NCBI GenBank assembly: GCA_023525975.1
Contig: CM042024.1
Span: 96,041,880-96,105,879, forward strand
DNA from: Smallanthus sonchifolius
Lineage: Eukaryota; Streptophyta; Magnoliopsida; Asterales; Asteraceae
Direction: 5' to 3'
DNA length: 64,000 nt
The position numbers were made by a program, and so were the translations under genes. Each line of letters opens with the position of its first letter. Within the stretch, counting starts at the first letter, position 1. Under the pieces are notes generated by a model that saw only the letters and a program-made list of their open reading frames with translations, did no database searches and was not told the DNA's origin. Positions 31,587 through 43,119 of this stretch are shown piece after piece.

Positions 31587-32864
31587 CGGGCCTGAATCAT
31601 TGACTTCGGTGGGAGCTGGGATAGCCACCTGCCATTGTCAGAGTTTTCATATAATAACAGCTCTCAATCAACCATCGACATACCGCCATTTGAGATGTTG
31701 TATGGAAGAAGATGTAGAACCCCGATATGTTGGGGAGAAATTGGAAAGAAAGACTTTGCGAGTTTTGAGGTGGTTAAAGCTATTTCCGAGAAATTTGAAC
31801 AAATCATAGCTCGCATTAAAGCCGCTAAAGACAGACAGAAATCATATGCGGATATAGGGATGGCAATGGGTCGGGTTTGGGACGGGTTTAGTTAATCCCA
31901 ACCCCATACCCGGTTATAAAATCTTGTCCCATACCCGGCCCAAAACCCGTCGGGTTTCTATCGGGTAATTACCCGTCGGGTATAGGGTATACCCGTGGGT
32001 TTCGGGTAAACCCGTTGGGTATACTCGACCTAAACCCATCGGGTATCTATCGGTATACATAAAAATTGTAACTAAAATAAAAAAAAGAAATAAAATCATG
32101 ACGGGTATATACATTTAAAATATATACGGTATATATACTTAAAATAAATACAATATATATACTTAGAATAAATAAAAAAAGAAAGAAAACAATGTCGGGT
32201 ATATAATCAGGCAAACGGGTATACGTTATTGTGTAATCGGGGAGGGTAAACGGGTATATCACCATATCCCATACCCGTCCCAAATCCTCGAAAATGTTTA
32301 AAAGTAATCCCAAACTCGGTCCCATACCCGATTACCCGACCACATACCCGTCCCAAATGTTTCAGGTTTTAGGTTTTCCCATCGGTTCGGGTTTCATTGC
32401 CATCCCTATGCGGATAAGAGAAGAAGAGACATAGAATTTCAAGTAGGGGACATGGTACTGTTAAAAGTGTCACCCTAGAAAGGAATCATCAGATTCATGA
32501 AGCGTGGCAAACTAAGTATAAGGTTTGTCGGACCTTTCAAAATCCTAGCAAAGGTTGGTCACGTAACTTAACAACTGGACCTGCCCGTCGAGCTTAATGG
32601 GATTCACCCTACATCCACGTATCGCACTTACGCAAGTGCTTAGCTAACGACACAGCTCACATACCATATGACGAGATTGAAGAAGACAACAACTTAAATT
32701 ATGTAGAAGAACCAGTAGTTATTCTTGACCGAGCCGAGAAACGACTACGCAAGAAGTCAATTCCTTTAGTCAAGATACAATGGAAACACATAAAAGGGTC
32801 AAAAGCGGCGTGGGAAAAAGAGCATGAGTTGAAAGAACTGTACCCTCAACTGTTTAACGTGTAG
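31587..32864 (+). pseudogene. pol: element C integrase C-terminal fragment, split by a hAT MITE
   Basis: Homologous to E from 53945 on: the last core part (FEMLYGRRCRTPICWGEIGK), the linker to SYAD, then after the MITE GDMVLLKVSP, a stop for the Trp of PWKG, FVGPFKILAKVG and the chromodomain-like tail (NYVEEPVVILDRAEKR, VKIQWKHIKGSKAAWE) ending TAG 32862-32864. The start of the fragment (31587) abuts unrelated AT-rich sequence, so the upstream element was lost. Non-functional. Confidence 0.85.
31855..32408. mobile_element. 554-bp hAT-type MITE, TSD TGCGGATA
   Basis: Ends TAGGGATGGCAATG and CATTGCCATCCCTA are perfect 14-bp TIRs, flanked by a perfect 8-bp repeat TGCGGATA (31847-31854 and 32409-32416). 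An 8-bp TSD with TA-GGG ends fits the hAT superfamily. The body is rich in ACCCG/CGGGT words, which make spurious frames. It splits the integrase codons of C and is younger than that copy. Confidence 0.92.
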
Positions 32865-32902
32865 CAGGTTTCGAGGACGAAACCTCTGTAAGGAGGTAGA
32901 CT

Positions 32903-34124
32903 TGTAACATCTCGAAATAATAAAACGAACGGGTAATAATGAGATCGGGATTTAATAAATGATTAAATGAAAGTAAGGGAGTGGGCTTGGGCTCGGCTCT
33001 AATGGGCCGATATACACAAAGTCGGCCCTCAAGACAAACACGTTGACTATCAGCTCCTTGTACAAACACAAAGTCCTGAACGCAAGTTCAGGCGACACTT
33101 ATGAGTGTGGCTAGTGACTCTCCTAGCCGACTCTCGAGTGTGGCTAGCGACTCTCCTAGACGACTCTCAAGTTTGGTAACGACTCTCCTAGCTGACTCTC
33201 ATGTGTGCCTGCCGACACTCTCGGAGACTCTCTCATGTCTTAGCCGACTCTGGCGTGAAATAATAGAATTTGTACTCCGACTTATGTGCAGATCAGCATA
33301 CGCATTAGCAATAGTTAAAACATCACCTTCGGTTTGAATATTGGTAAACAGGTGAGTTCTATGTGCCCCCTATGTGTTACTTGCAAACAAATTTTAAATG
33401 TTTTGGGGCTGAAGTGTGTACATGAATTGAATGAAAGTTATGAATGCTATATGTAGCCTTATGTGTTATGTGACAATAAAGTACGAATACAATAACAACA
33501 AGCATGTTTATAAGCAATGAAATGAAAACATGACATAATATATACGAAATAAATCTTGATTTATATCCATGTATATATTGCTTGCCATGTATGAAAAGTA
33601 TGACATAACATATAAGAAAGAAATCTTGCTTTATATCCATGTATATATCGCTTGACATGTATGAAATGTTTGACATAACGTGTAAGAATGAAGTCTTTCT
33701 TTATATCCATGAATATATTGCTTGCCATATATGAATAAACGTTATGGACAGAAACAATGATAACGGCCACATCGGTAGACGGACGACCACTTGACTATTG
33801 TGCAGCCAGAATTAAAATTCTAGAAAGGTAGACTAAACTAAGGCTAATACGGTAGAGTCAGCCCCTCAATCGATGCATGGTTGTATATATAGTTCGGGTG
33901 GGAAACGAATGCCTTAGGGCAGACGGGCGAATATGACGGACTACGACGGTAGGGCGTTTTAGACGGACGGCCGAAGGTTTGCCGGACGGTTTTATGATAT
34001 GACGGACGGCTTCTAGTGCCGGGCGGTTTATGAAATGGGCTATGATGGTAGTTCTAGAACGTTTGTCTTTGTGACTTACATAAGCAAAGTAACGGGTTGA
34101 TCACCCATATGTGTATGACTAGTG
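32903..34124 (+). repeat. LTR of element C, truncated by element B
   Basis: Starts TGTAACATCTCG after a PPT-like GGAGGTAGACT. About 390 bp shorter in its 5' part than the full LTR at 59610. Has GACTCTC repeats (33108-33245), a 60-nt CAG-bounded block (33292-33351) before GTGAGTTC, and 70-bp repeats (33531-33740). It ends at the start of B (34125). Confidence 0.88.
33531..33740. repeat. three 70-bp tandem repeats in C LTR
   Basis: TGACATAA(C/T)(A/G)TATA recurs at 33531, 33601 and 33671, exactly 70 bp apart, with ATCTT and TTTATATCCATG(T/A)ATATAT in each. The E 3' LTR has the same three (60708, 60778, 60848). Confidence 0.88.
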
Positions 34125-34765
34125 TGTGACACCCGGCAAATTTCAGGTTGATATCCATTCCCGACTGATATACATATTACATTATTAGACATGCATCACA
34201 CTTAATTTTATAGTAATTAAGTACATTTCACACTTAGCAAGTCAATCCGTTTACACGCGACGATACCGGTCAAACACGCGTCCTACAGCGCGACCGTTGG
34301 TGGTAATTTAAAACAAATACCTAGACATATAATCTGCGTGTGAAAATTATATGTAACACTGTGATTTAATTAATTATGCCTACATGAATTTTTCGGTGAT
34401 TTATGAAAATACTTTTATTTTCAGCACAGTATGGTAGATAAGCAGTGTGCACTATCTAGGACCATAATTCTAAGCAGAAACTTAGACATATATTTGGTGT
34501 GCACAAATTACATGTAGTATTGTGATATGTTATTCCAAGACTCTGTGAATTTTTCAGGAATTTTCTGAGAAACTTTCTGTTTTAACACTGTCCAGCCAGT
34601 CTGCAGTATGTACCGACATTTCCAAATAAAAATCCAAAAATTTTATATGTTAAGCATACCATTATGAGTCAAATTATTTTTAAATAATTTCGTTCATACC
34701 TATTCGGGAATTCCGTAAACAAATCAGTGACTATTCGTTTTCCACCACCCGGTATTAAAACCCCC

Positions 34766-34773
34766 TATAAATA
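34766..34773 (+). promoter_or_regulatory. TATA box of element B LTR
   Basis: TATAAATA in CCCCCTATAAATACCCCC, typical plant promoter context, followed by a pyrimidine-rich leader. If used, R-U5 would be over 2.4 kb. The 3' LTR copy is CATAAATA (43726). Confidence 0.65.
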
Positions 34774-35140
34774 CCCCCACCAATCACCCTCATTCCACCA
34801 TTCCACCATCTCACTCCTCACTCTTCTTCCCCTCTCTTGAGCCGAGATCACCACCACCTCCATCTTCTATTTTTTTTTTGTTCTTTGATCTTATTTCTAT
34901 CAAATCCAAGCTTCCAAGATCAAGAATCAAGCATTTGCAAGAGATTTCATCCATCATTCCATCCATTTTCAAGTTTGGTAAGATCAAACCCCACTTTTTC
35001 TCCATTTTCATCTTCATGTTCATATGAACATGCATCCAAAGAAAACTCATTTTTATGAAAGATTAACCATGGATTCTTAAAGGAAATGTGTTTTAATGGT
35101 ACATATTGATGGTTATTTTGAACCCAGATTTTATTCATAG

Positions 35141-36090
35141 GCTCGGTTTCCATTTAAGGAAAATTTTATTATGTATGCATGTGCTAGATGATGAGATTTT
35201 GTTGGTTTGATGTTGGATTATGTTGTAATAGGAGTTATAGATGATCAATATGTGAAAACTTTGTTGACAAAAGTGTTGGATGATACATGCATGCTCGGTT
35301 TTGCTATTTTAGGAAACTTTAATTTTGGGTTTCATGCTAGATGCCATGATTAGGGTGATTTGATAATGGAAAATGATTAGATACGCATAAAGAATGGATA
35401 ATATGTGTAGATTTGCTATCTAGAACTTTTGGTCATGTGAGATTTCATGCTCGGTTCTATTTATAGTAACTTTAATTTTTGGGTTTTTGTTAAAAGAAGT
35501 TATGATGTGCTTTGTTTGGTGGAAATGATGCATAAACACTAGATATAGAGATTGTATGATTTTTTTTCCGGTAAAATTACATGTCCATAATGCTTTTAAG
35601 CTCGTTTTCTATTTTTAGAAACTTTATTTCTTGACATGTATGAAAACTTGATCTTTCGGTGTATTCAACGCATTAAACTAGTGTAGTGAACATTATGAAA
35701 GAATGATTGACCAAAATGATGGAATAAAATGCATGTGTATGAGTTTTAGAGCACGGTTTCTAAATAAGGAAACTTTATTTTTCATCAAGATGTGTTTGCA
35801 AGTTGTTAACATAATTAGAAGGTTTAAATGACTTAGTAACACTTAACTAAGTGCATTGTATGATAATACATGATGATTATCCATAAACTTGACAATTTGA
35901 CATGCTCTTGCTATAATAGGAAACTTTAATTATCCGAAACTCGCATGTTTGTCTATTTTTTGCAAGTAACCCTTGGGATGTTCTATATGTGTTATAACAT
36001 GCCTAATTCCATATATGAACATTAACTTTGCATAGTTGCCTTGTTTAGGACTCACAACTTGACTTTTCAATTAAGAAAACTTTTAATGTA
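35141..36090 (+). repeat. seven ~152-bp degenerate periodic repeats in B LTR
   Basis: A GCTCGGTTTC-like word, an AT spacer and then GGAAACTTTA recurs at about 35141, 35293, 35449, 35600, 35751, 35904 and 36051. Steps are 152, 156, 151, 151, 153 and about 147. GTTTC and GAAAC form a small dyad in most copies. The array is kept in the 3' LTR (about 44109-45060). Confidence 0.7.
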
Positions 36091-37265
36091 TCAAAAGTTG
36101 TGTTTCAAGTTCTAAATTTCAATCGAATGTGCCAATGTGTTTATTATACGATAATAGACTATTTCAAAGTAGGTTTGAATTCTATGTTAAGATTTGAATG
36201 CTTAAGTCCAACGTGTCACCAACGGGTCATCAAGTCAAAACATATTTGAAACGTCAAAGTCATTTTTCAAACAACTCTTTGGATGCATAGAGTTCATAGT
36301 CAAGCATTTACAATACTTAGACCTTAAAGTCCTAAATGTTTCCTAGGGCACGAGTAGATCGTCTCATTTAGTCGGATTTTCTAAGACTTGCATATCATTA
36401 CTGCTTTATCAGGTGAGTTCTCACAGCCCCGTTTCACTCATTTTCCATTTTGGGGTGAGATACATGCTCAAGTACATTTTTCAAAAATCATATTTCCATG
36501 CTTACACAGTTACATTAATTATATAAGTTGTACATGGTGTGTACAAAGTCCTCTCAGAGTCAACCGTTAATTTTTCCACAAACGAGGTGATCATGTACAG
36601 TATTGTTGGGTTAACAACCCCTGCCCGGGTTAGTAGCGCTAACTTCGACTGGAGGTCGAACGGGTACATAATTGACCTAATCCATTCATGTGCAAGGCAC
36701 AAAGAGGCGAAACACATCCTTTTCCTTTTTCAGTGGCTACAGTTGAGATTTAGTTGGCGGACTTATGATAATTTTTGGTTTTGTCTGATCAACAATGATT
36801 GTGTAGAGTACATATGCTTTTCCATGCATTTCCAACATATGCTTTTCCATGCATTGTCAATATATGATTTTCCAAAACATTTCATGATATGATTTCCATT
36901 ACATATAACCTGCGAACTCACCAACTTTAAGTTGACCCATTTTAGCATATTTATCTCAGGTCGTTGAATGCATAGGATATGTGGCTAGGATGCACTCAAA
37001 GGAGTCACACACTAGTCATGCATAGCATCCTGTCTTGACAAACGCTTTTAATTCATTTGTTAAGCGTTGTAAATCTTTAAACATTGCTTCCGCACATTTA
37101 CTTTGAACTTTCTTAAACTTATTTTGGGCTTGTTCAAGCCATGTATTTAAAGCAGGTATTTTGAAAACCATTTAGTGGTCATTCAAAGTAATTTAATGGC
37201 AAAGATCCTCTCGAGTCACGCCCCTCGAGCATAGCCTGGAAATGGAATTTGAGGGTGTGACAGAC

Positions 37266-37279
37266 TAGTATCAGAGCCA
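37266..37279 (+). other. primer-binding site of element B
   Basis: TAGTATCAGAGCCA, one change from the tRNA-iMet complement, 3 nt after the LTR. Confidence 0.88.
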
Positions 37280-37430
37280 TTGGTTGCAGCGAACTAGGTT
37301 GCATATAGTGGACTTAGACTGTAACCGATGTCTCATATGCATTTCACTTCCACACGTACACTTAGTATTTTCACATACACTTAGAATACTCACGTAAGAT
37401 AGAAATTTGTGGTTGACCTATTACAGGAAC

Positions 37431-38390
37431 ATGTCAACTGCAAACCAGCCGATTGAGATTACGGACTCTGAGAACGAGTACGTGTACATGCCATTAACAC
37501 CAGTGGACACTTCATCCGATGAGACACTACCGGAGTACCTTGTCTCCGACGACACCACTGTTGAGAAGTCAGGAGAAGAACCGACAGAGGATGATGAAGT
37601 TGAGTCAAAGATGGAGTCTGAGACCCCAGCAGCTGAAAAGACCAGCGAGATGGCCACTTGTGACATCGCCTACCCGTACTGACATCGCCCCTATGGGACA
37701 CTAGTTCAGTATACCTCGATGAAGCGGGCACCACCCTCTCCTACGAGCACGCCTGTCCCTGAGCCCAGGCGCAAGAAATCTAAACTTGACACGAGAAAGT
37801 GGACGTTTGTTTCTGATACCTTGAGGAATTGGGCTAAGGAGGAAGGAGTACCTCCTATGACTGAGATCGGAGAATCTTCACATGGACCACGCATCTTACC
37901 AATTACCAGGGAGCTGATCGAGCGTACGATCCCGACCCTGGTAGCCCGATGCAACCGGTATGATAGACTGTTAGGGAATCTGTGATGGGAGCAGAAGAAG
38001 GTACGCGGAAACCTGAAACAAGTGGAGCACCTTAAGAAGAAGGTTCTGTCGCTAGAAGATCTGGGGAAGGGACTGAGTAGAGGATTGAGCATGTGCCTGC
38101 GCAAGTGTCCGAGACCGCACTACAGACCCTACAGGAGCAGGTGTCCCGACTGACGGGGGATCGCCAGAGGGATGCTGCCAGGATTACCATTTTATCTGAC
38201 TGAGTATCTGAAGCTGAGAGGCACCTGAGCCTCGAGAGACAGAGGACCACCGTGGCACAGCAGAGAGCTACACTTGCTACCCAGAGAGCCGTTGCAGCGG
38301 AGCTCAGGGCAAATGCAGTGGGGGAGCAGCTAGAGGCTACTAGTACTTTTGCTATGTTTTGCGCTGCTTTGCTCTCGGCCGTTGTGCGGA
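37431..38390 (+). pseudogene. extra 5' open frame of element B (ORF0), broken
   Basis: Unrecognised. The ATG at 37431 follows CTATTACAGGAAC, nearly the same context as in element D. Frame: MSTANQPIEITDSENEY, a long acidic Ser/Thr-rich region, TGA at 37680-37682, then PVPEPRRKKSKLD (NLS-like), a Trp-containing patch (RNWAKEEGVPPM), GESSHGPRILPIT and a helix, TGA near 37983, then Lys/Leu heptads. After a frameshift near 38090 there is a long Arg/Gln/Ala-rich coiled coil (ETALQTLQEQVSRL, ERHLSLERQRTTVAQQRA and beyond) to about 38390. About 320 codons if unbroken. Shared order with D: acidic or Ser/Pro region, PEP(K/R)R basic cluster, Trp patch, coiled coil. No enzyme motif. Confidence 0.55.
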
Positions 38391-38660
38391 ATGGCACACT
38401 TACTTGATCTATTTCATTTCCTATTCAGCCTATTGCGGGCAGGCTGTGCCCATAGAATATTTGAAGTTTTAAACTTGTTCTCATTTTTGAGGAGCGGAGA
38501 CTCCTGGAATATTTTGTACCACATACAATCTATTTTATCAAGATTACTATCTTTTTATATTTTGTGGTTGATTGGTGATGTGATGCGTTATTTTGCGTAC
38601 ATGTGTTGGTTGTATGTTACATATAATCTAACTTTTGCTAACATTATAATATGAAGAGAC
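38391..38660 (+). other. spacer between ORF0 and gag in element B
   Basis: T-rich, matching in position and composition the D spacer 20149-20469. No gene. Confidence 0.5.
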
Positions 38661-39710
38661 ATGCCGCCCCGCCAAGCAATAATGACGACAGCACAGATGG
38701 AGGCTCTGGTTAACCAAAGAGTAGTTGCAGATGTAGTAGCCTTACCGAACAACCAGAATGCAAGAGGACAAGGACAAAATCCCCCAGTATGCACCTACAA
38801 GCTTTTCCTTGACTGCAAACCGCTCTCTTTCAATGGGCGGGATGGAGCAGTTAACTTGGTACGATGGATTGAGAAAGTAGAGTCTACTTTCGATATGTGC
38901 AACTGTCCAGAAACTTCAAAGGAGAAATTCGCTACTGGAACCTTTGAGGGACAAGCCCTCACCTGGTGGAAATCCAATGTCCATGGGCAAGCGATGGGCT
39001 TGGAAGCAGCGAATGTTATGCCATGGGCAGACTTCAAGAAGTTGTTAAGGGATGAGTACTGTACACGAAACGAGATTCAGGATCTTAAGGAAAAGTTTTG
39101 GAACCTAAAAATGAATGGACCAGATGTGGTGGATTACACTTCGAAATTTCATGATTTGGCAGGATTGTGTCCTCATATGGTAACACCTAAAGAGAAGCGT
39201 ATTGAGGGTTATCTATGGGGACTGGCCCTGCAAATCCAGGGTATGGTATCATCTTCTGAACCTACAACAATCCAACAAGCAATCCAGTTAGCACACAACA
39301 TGACGTCCCAGGCCGCTCGTTAGGGACTCTTTGACAAACCTGCTGATAACAAGAGAAAGTAGGAAGGTAGTTCTTCAAGGTCATTTAATCCACCACCACC
39401 ACAGAAAAGGCAAGAAACTACCTGAGCCTACACCGCAGGTCAAGCTGACAATAAGCCGAGGAGAGCTTACACGAGAACCCTACCAAAGTGCAATCGATGC
39501 AATTTTCACCACAACGGCACTTGTGAGGAAGCAAGGTGCCATAAATGCAAGAGGATTGGCCATGCGCCCAAGGATTGTAGAGTGAGAGGACCAGTTCCAA
39601 ACACTGGAGCAACCCGTGCTTGTTACACTTATGGGCAAAATGGACATTTTTCAAAGGATTGCCCAAAGAACAGGAAACCAGGAAACACCAACAACAACGC
39701 CAAAGAGCGA
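38661..39710 (+). pseudogene. gag: element B Gag
   Basis: The ATG at 38661 opens MPPRQAIMTTAQMEALVNQR; capsid-like domain (FNGRDGAVNLVRWIEKVEST, ALTWWKSNV, CTRNEIQDLKEKFWNL). TAG at 39324-39326, further stops near 39361 and 39425, then knuckles CNRCNFHHNGTC, CHKCKRIGHAPKDC and CYTYGQNGHFSKDC, the last with its second Cys changed to Tyr. Same frame as pol. The match to D Gag is good through the whole domain, and both have three knuckles. Confidence 0.87.
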
Positions 39711-41153
39711 GCTTTTGTGATTGGAGCAGGAAAAGCTAAACAGAACCACGACATTGTCACGGGTACGTTCCTTCTAAAAAGCCATTATGCATCCATGCTA
39801 TTTGATACTGGTGCTGAAAGAAGCTTCGTGTCTAATGAATTTAGTCCATTACTTGGTATCGAACCTATCATTCTAGATAACGAGTATACCGTAGAACTAG
39901 CTGACGGTAAATTAATCAAAACCAACCACATTATTCTGAGCTGTGTCCTAGAATTAGCCAATCATTCCTTTGAAATAGATCTGTTACCCGTTAAACTAGG
40001 GAGTTTTGACATGATTATCAGTATGGACTGGATGTCCAAGAATGGAGTGGAGATTGTATGCCGCGAAAAGATTATCAGATTACCCCTACCAGATGGAGAA
40101 ACACTTGCAATATAAGGAGAAAGGAGCGAGATTCCTCTGAATATCATCTCATGTATGAAAGCCCAGAAGTATCTACGGAAAGGATACTATGCCATCTTAG
40201 CACATGTAACGGAGAACCGGACAGAAGAAAGGAAGGTCGAGGACATACCAGTTGTTCATGATTTTCCTCACGTATTCCCTGAAGAGTTACCGGGACTCCC
40301 ACCACAGCGACAAGTCGAATTCTGAATCGACCTTACCCCAGGAGCTTCCTCGATAGCGCGGTCACCATACCGACTGGCACCGTCGGAAATGCAGGAGTTA
40401 TCAAACCAACTACAGGAGTTGCTAGATAAAGGATTTATCCAACCAAGTCATTCGCCTTGGGGAGAACCTGTCTTATTTGTCAAAAAGAAAGACGAATCAT
40501 TTTGTATGTGCATCGACAATAAAGTAACCATCAAGAACCGATACCCTCTACCCAGAATAGTCGATTTGTTCGACCAACTACAAGGATCGAGTTATTACTC
40601 CAAGATCGACTTATGGTCAGGGTACCATCAGCTGAGAATCCAAGAGGATGAAATACACAAGACGACATTCCGAACTCGATATGGACACTACGAGTTTTTG
40701 GTTATGCCATTCGGTTTGACCAATGCACCCGCAATGTTTATGGATCTTATGAACCGTGTGTGCAAACCCTACCTAGACAAGTTTGTTATTGTGTTCATTG
40801 ACGACATCTTGATCTATTCTCGCAGCGATGAGGCACACGCTGAACATCTAAGACTCGTTCTAGAATTATTGAAAACCGAAAAGCTGTACGCTAAGTTTTC
40901 AAAGTGCGACTTCTGGATCCGAGAAGTTCATTTCCTAGGTCACGTGGTAAACGAAATGGACTTACACGTTGGCCCAACCAAGATTGAAGCCATAAGAAAC
41001 TGGCAAAAACCAAAAACCGCAACCGAAATACGACAAATTTTGGGACTTGCCGGATATTACAGAAGGTTTATCGAAAACTTTTCAAAGATTGCAAAACCAT
41101 TGACTGCTTTGACGCAAAAAGACGTAAAGTATAATTGGAATGAAAGAACTTAA
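39711..41153 (+). pseudogene. pol: element B protease and reverse transcriptase
   Basis: Protease: MLFDTGAERSFVS, then FDMIISMDWMSKNG; stops near 40113 and 40323. RT from 40389: LDKGFIQPSHSPWG, CIDNKVTIKNRYPLP (four residues, YREL in D, deleted), YSKIDLWSGYHQLRI, YEFLVMPFGLTNAPAMF, IVFIDDILIYS and REVHFLGHVVNEMD. The first palm Asp and the DD pair remain; the YREL loss hits the fingers/palm edge and probably inactivates it. Ends at TAA 41151-41153. Confidence 0.88.
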
Positions 41154-41573
41154 GAAGCATTTCAGTTATTCAAGCAAAAACTTTACAACGCACCGATCTT
41201 AGCACTACCTGAAGGAAACGACGACTTCGTAGTCTACTGCGATGCGTCACACCAAGGATTCGGTTGCGTACTGATGCAAAGAGCCACATATGCTTCACGA
41301 CAACTCAAAGTGCACGAAAAGAACTACACCACCCATGACATGGAATTGGGAGCCGTGGTTTTTGCACTCAAAATCTGGAGACATTACCTGTATGGTACCA
41401 AATGCACGACTTTTACTGACCACAAAAGTCTCCAACACATCTTTGATCAAAAGGAGTTGAACATGCAACAGCGCAGATGGGTTGAATTGCTTAATGATTA
41501 TGACTGTGCAATCCGTTACCATCCGGGAAAGGCAAACGTAGTTGCTGATGCCCTAAGTAGGAAAGAACAACTC
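41154..41573 (+). pseudogene. pol: element B RNase H
   Basis: VVYCDASHQGFGCVLMQRAT (three residues shorter than E here), THDMELGAVVFALKIW, CTTFTDHKSLQHIF and RYHPGKANVVADALSR. The acidic D, E, D, D set is visible. Removes RNA from the cDNA hybrid. Frame continuous with the integrase N terminus. Confidence 0.85.
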
Positions 41574-43084
41574 AAACCACGTCGAGTGCGAGTATTAACC
41601 TTTACAATCCACACGAATCTACCTATCCAGATACGTGACGCTCAACTCGAGGCACTCAAGGAGGAAAATTTGGAAAATGAATGCCTACGAGGCATGGAGA
41701 AACTGTTTGAGATCAAATCCGATGATGTGCGTTACTACATGGATCGGATATGGGTACCAAAACATGGGAACTTAAGAGACTTAGTGATGGATGAGGCACA
41801 TAAGTCGAGGTATTCAATTCACCCTGGTTCTAACAAAATGTACCAAGACCTCAAGAAAAACTACTGGTTCTAACAAAGTGGCCAAACATGAAAGCCGAGA
41901 TTGCCACCTATGTAAGAAAATGTCTAACCTGCGCCAAGGTTAAGATGGAATACCAGAAACCATCAGGGTTACTACAACAGCCAAAAATTCCACAATGGAA
42001 GTGGAAGCAAATTTCAATGGACTTCGTCACGAAGTTACCCAAAACCCCGAGCGGATACGACACCATCTGGGTGATCGTTGACCGTTTAACCAAATCCGCA
42101 CACTTCCTTCCAATCAAAGAAAATGACAAAATGGAGAAGTTAACCCGGCTTTACCTAAAGGAAGTAGTTTTAAGGCATGGAGTGCCGATCTCCATCATCT
42201 CCGATAGGGATAGTCGTTTTACTTCCTGATTCTGGCAATCATTACAAGAAGCGTTAGGAACACGCTTAGATTTAAGCACTACCTATCACCCACAAACAGA
42301 CGGTCAAAGTGAACGAACCATCCAAACACTAGAAGATCTATTAAGAGCTTGTGCGATAGATTTTGGCAACAACTGGGATACTCACCTACCATTGGTTGAA
42401 TTTTCATACAACAATATTTACCACACGAGTATCAAGGCAGCACCATTTGAAGCATTTTATGGAAGAAAGTGCAGATCACCACTCTGTTGGGCTGAAGTCG
42501 GAGATAGTCAGCTCACTGGACCAGAGCTTGTCCACGAGACCACCGAGAAAATTTTCAAAATCCGAGATAGACTAAAATCCACTCAAGATAAACAGAAAAG
42601 CTACGCTGATCAAAAGCGTAAACCAGTGGAGTTTCAAGTAGGTGATAAAGTGTTACTGAAAGTTGCGCCTTGGAAAGGCATAATCCGATTTGGAAAACGT
42701 GGGAAACTGAACCCCTGATACATAGGACCATTCGAGATCCGGCAAATGATTGGCCATGTTGCCTACCGACTCAACCTACAGGAAGAGCTACAGAATATCC
42801 ATAATGTATTCCATGTGTCCAACCTAAAGAAGTGTCTACACGATGGGACACTGACGATACCTCTCGATGAGGTACAAATCGACGAACAGCTACATTTCGT
42901 CGAAGAACCTGTGGAAATCATGGACCGCAAGGTTAAGCAACTTAAACAAAGTCGCATTCCGATAGTTAAGGTCCGATGGAATTCCAGACGCGGACCAGAG
43001 TTCACATGGGAGCGCGAAGATCAGATGAAGTGCAAGCACCCACACTTGTTTCAGATCACACCATCATCTATTACCGCAAGCTGA
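41574..43084 (+). pseudogene. pol: element B integrase with chromodomain-like C terminus
   Basis: HHCC domain HKSRYSIHPGSNKMYQDL with a frameshift near 41870 caused by a 10-nt repeat of TCTAACAAA-type sequence, then YVRKCLTCAKVK. Core: WVIVDRLTKSAHFLPI, IISDRDSRFTS (then TGA for an Arg), TTYHPQTDGQSERTIQ. GPY/F module GDKVLLKVAPWKGI with TGA near 42716 just before YIGPFEIR. Tail FVEEPVEIMDRK, IPIVKVRWNSRRGPEFTWE, ending TGA 43082-43084. DDE residues are kept, so decay is modest. Confidence 0.88.
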
Positions 43085-43107
43085 ATTTCGGGACAAAATT
43101 CCTTTCA

Positions 43108-43119
43108 ACCGGGGGATAA
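43108..43119 (+). other. polypurine tract of element B
   Basis: ACCGGGGGATAA directly before the 3' LTR (TGTGACACCC). Same context as the D tract (CAACTAGGGGATGA). Confidence 0.75.

Larger units (their letters stand above)
34125..37262 (+). repeat. 5' LTR of element B
   Basis: 3138 bp with perfect inverted ends TGTGACACCC and GGGTGTGACA. Contents: TATA box (34766-34773), donor-like TTTGG/GTAAGA-type site (34978), seven ~152-bp periodic repeats (35141-36090), a 66-nt block (36347-36412) before GTGAGTTC, GAACTCACC (36914-36922), and TTATCTCAG/GT near 36957. Confidence 0.95.

Noticed and set aside
31914..32325. Minus-strand frames rich in YPTG and YTRLPDY
   Set aside because: They lie wholly inside the hAT MITE and come from its ACCCG/TATAC repeats.
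33377..33770. Minus-strand frames with repeated YIHGYK
   Set aside because: Translation of the 70-bp LTR repeats (70 is not a multiple of 3, so copies fall in different frames).
34811..35153. Frames in the B LTR after the TATA box, repeated at 43796-43995
   Set aside because: Repeated because both LTRs carry them; the reading frames are not kept between the two copies. More likely 5' leader.
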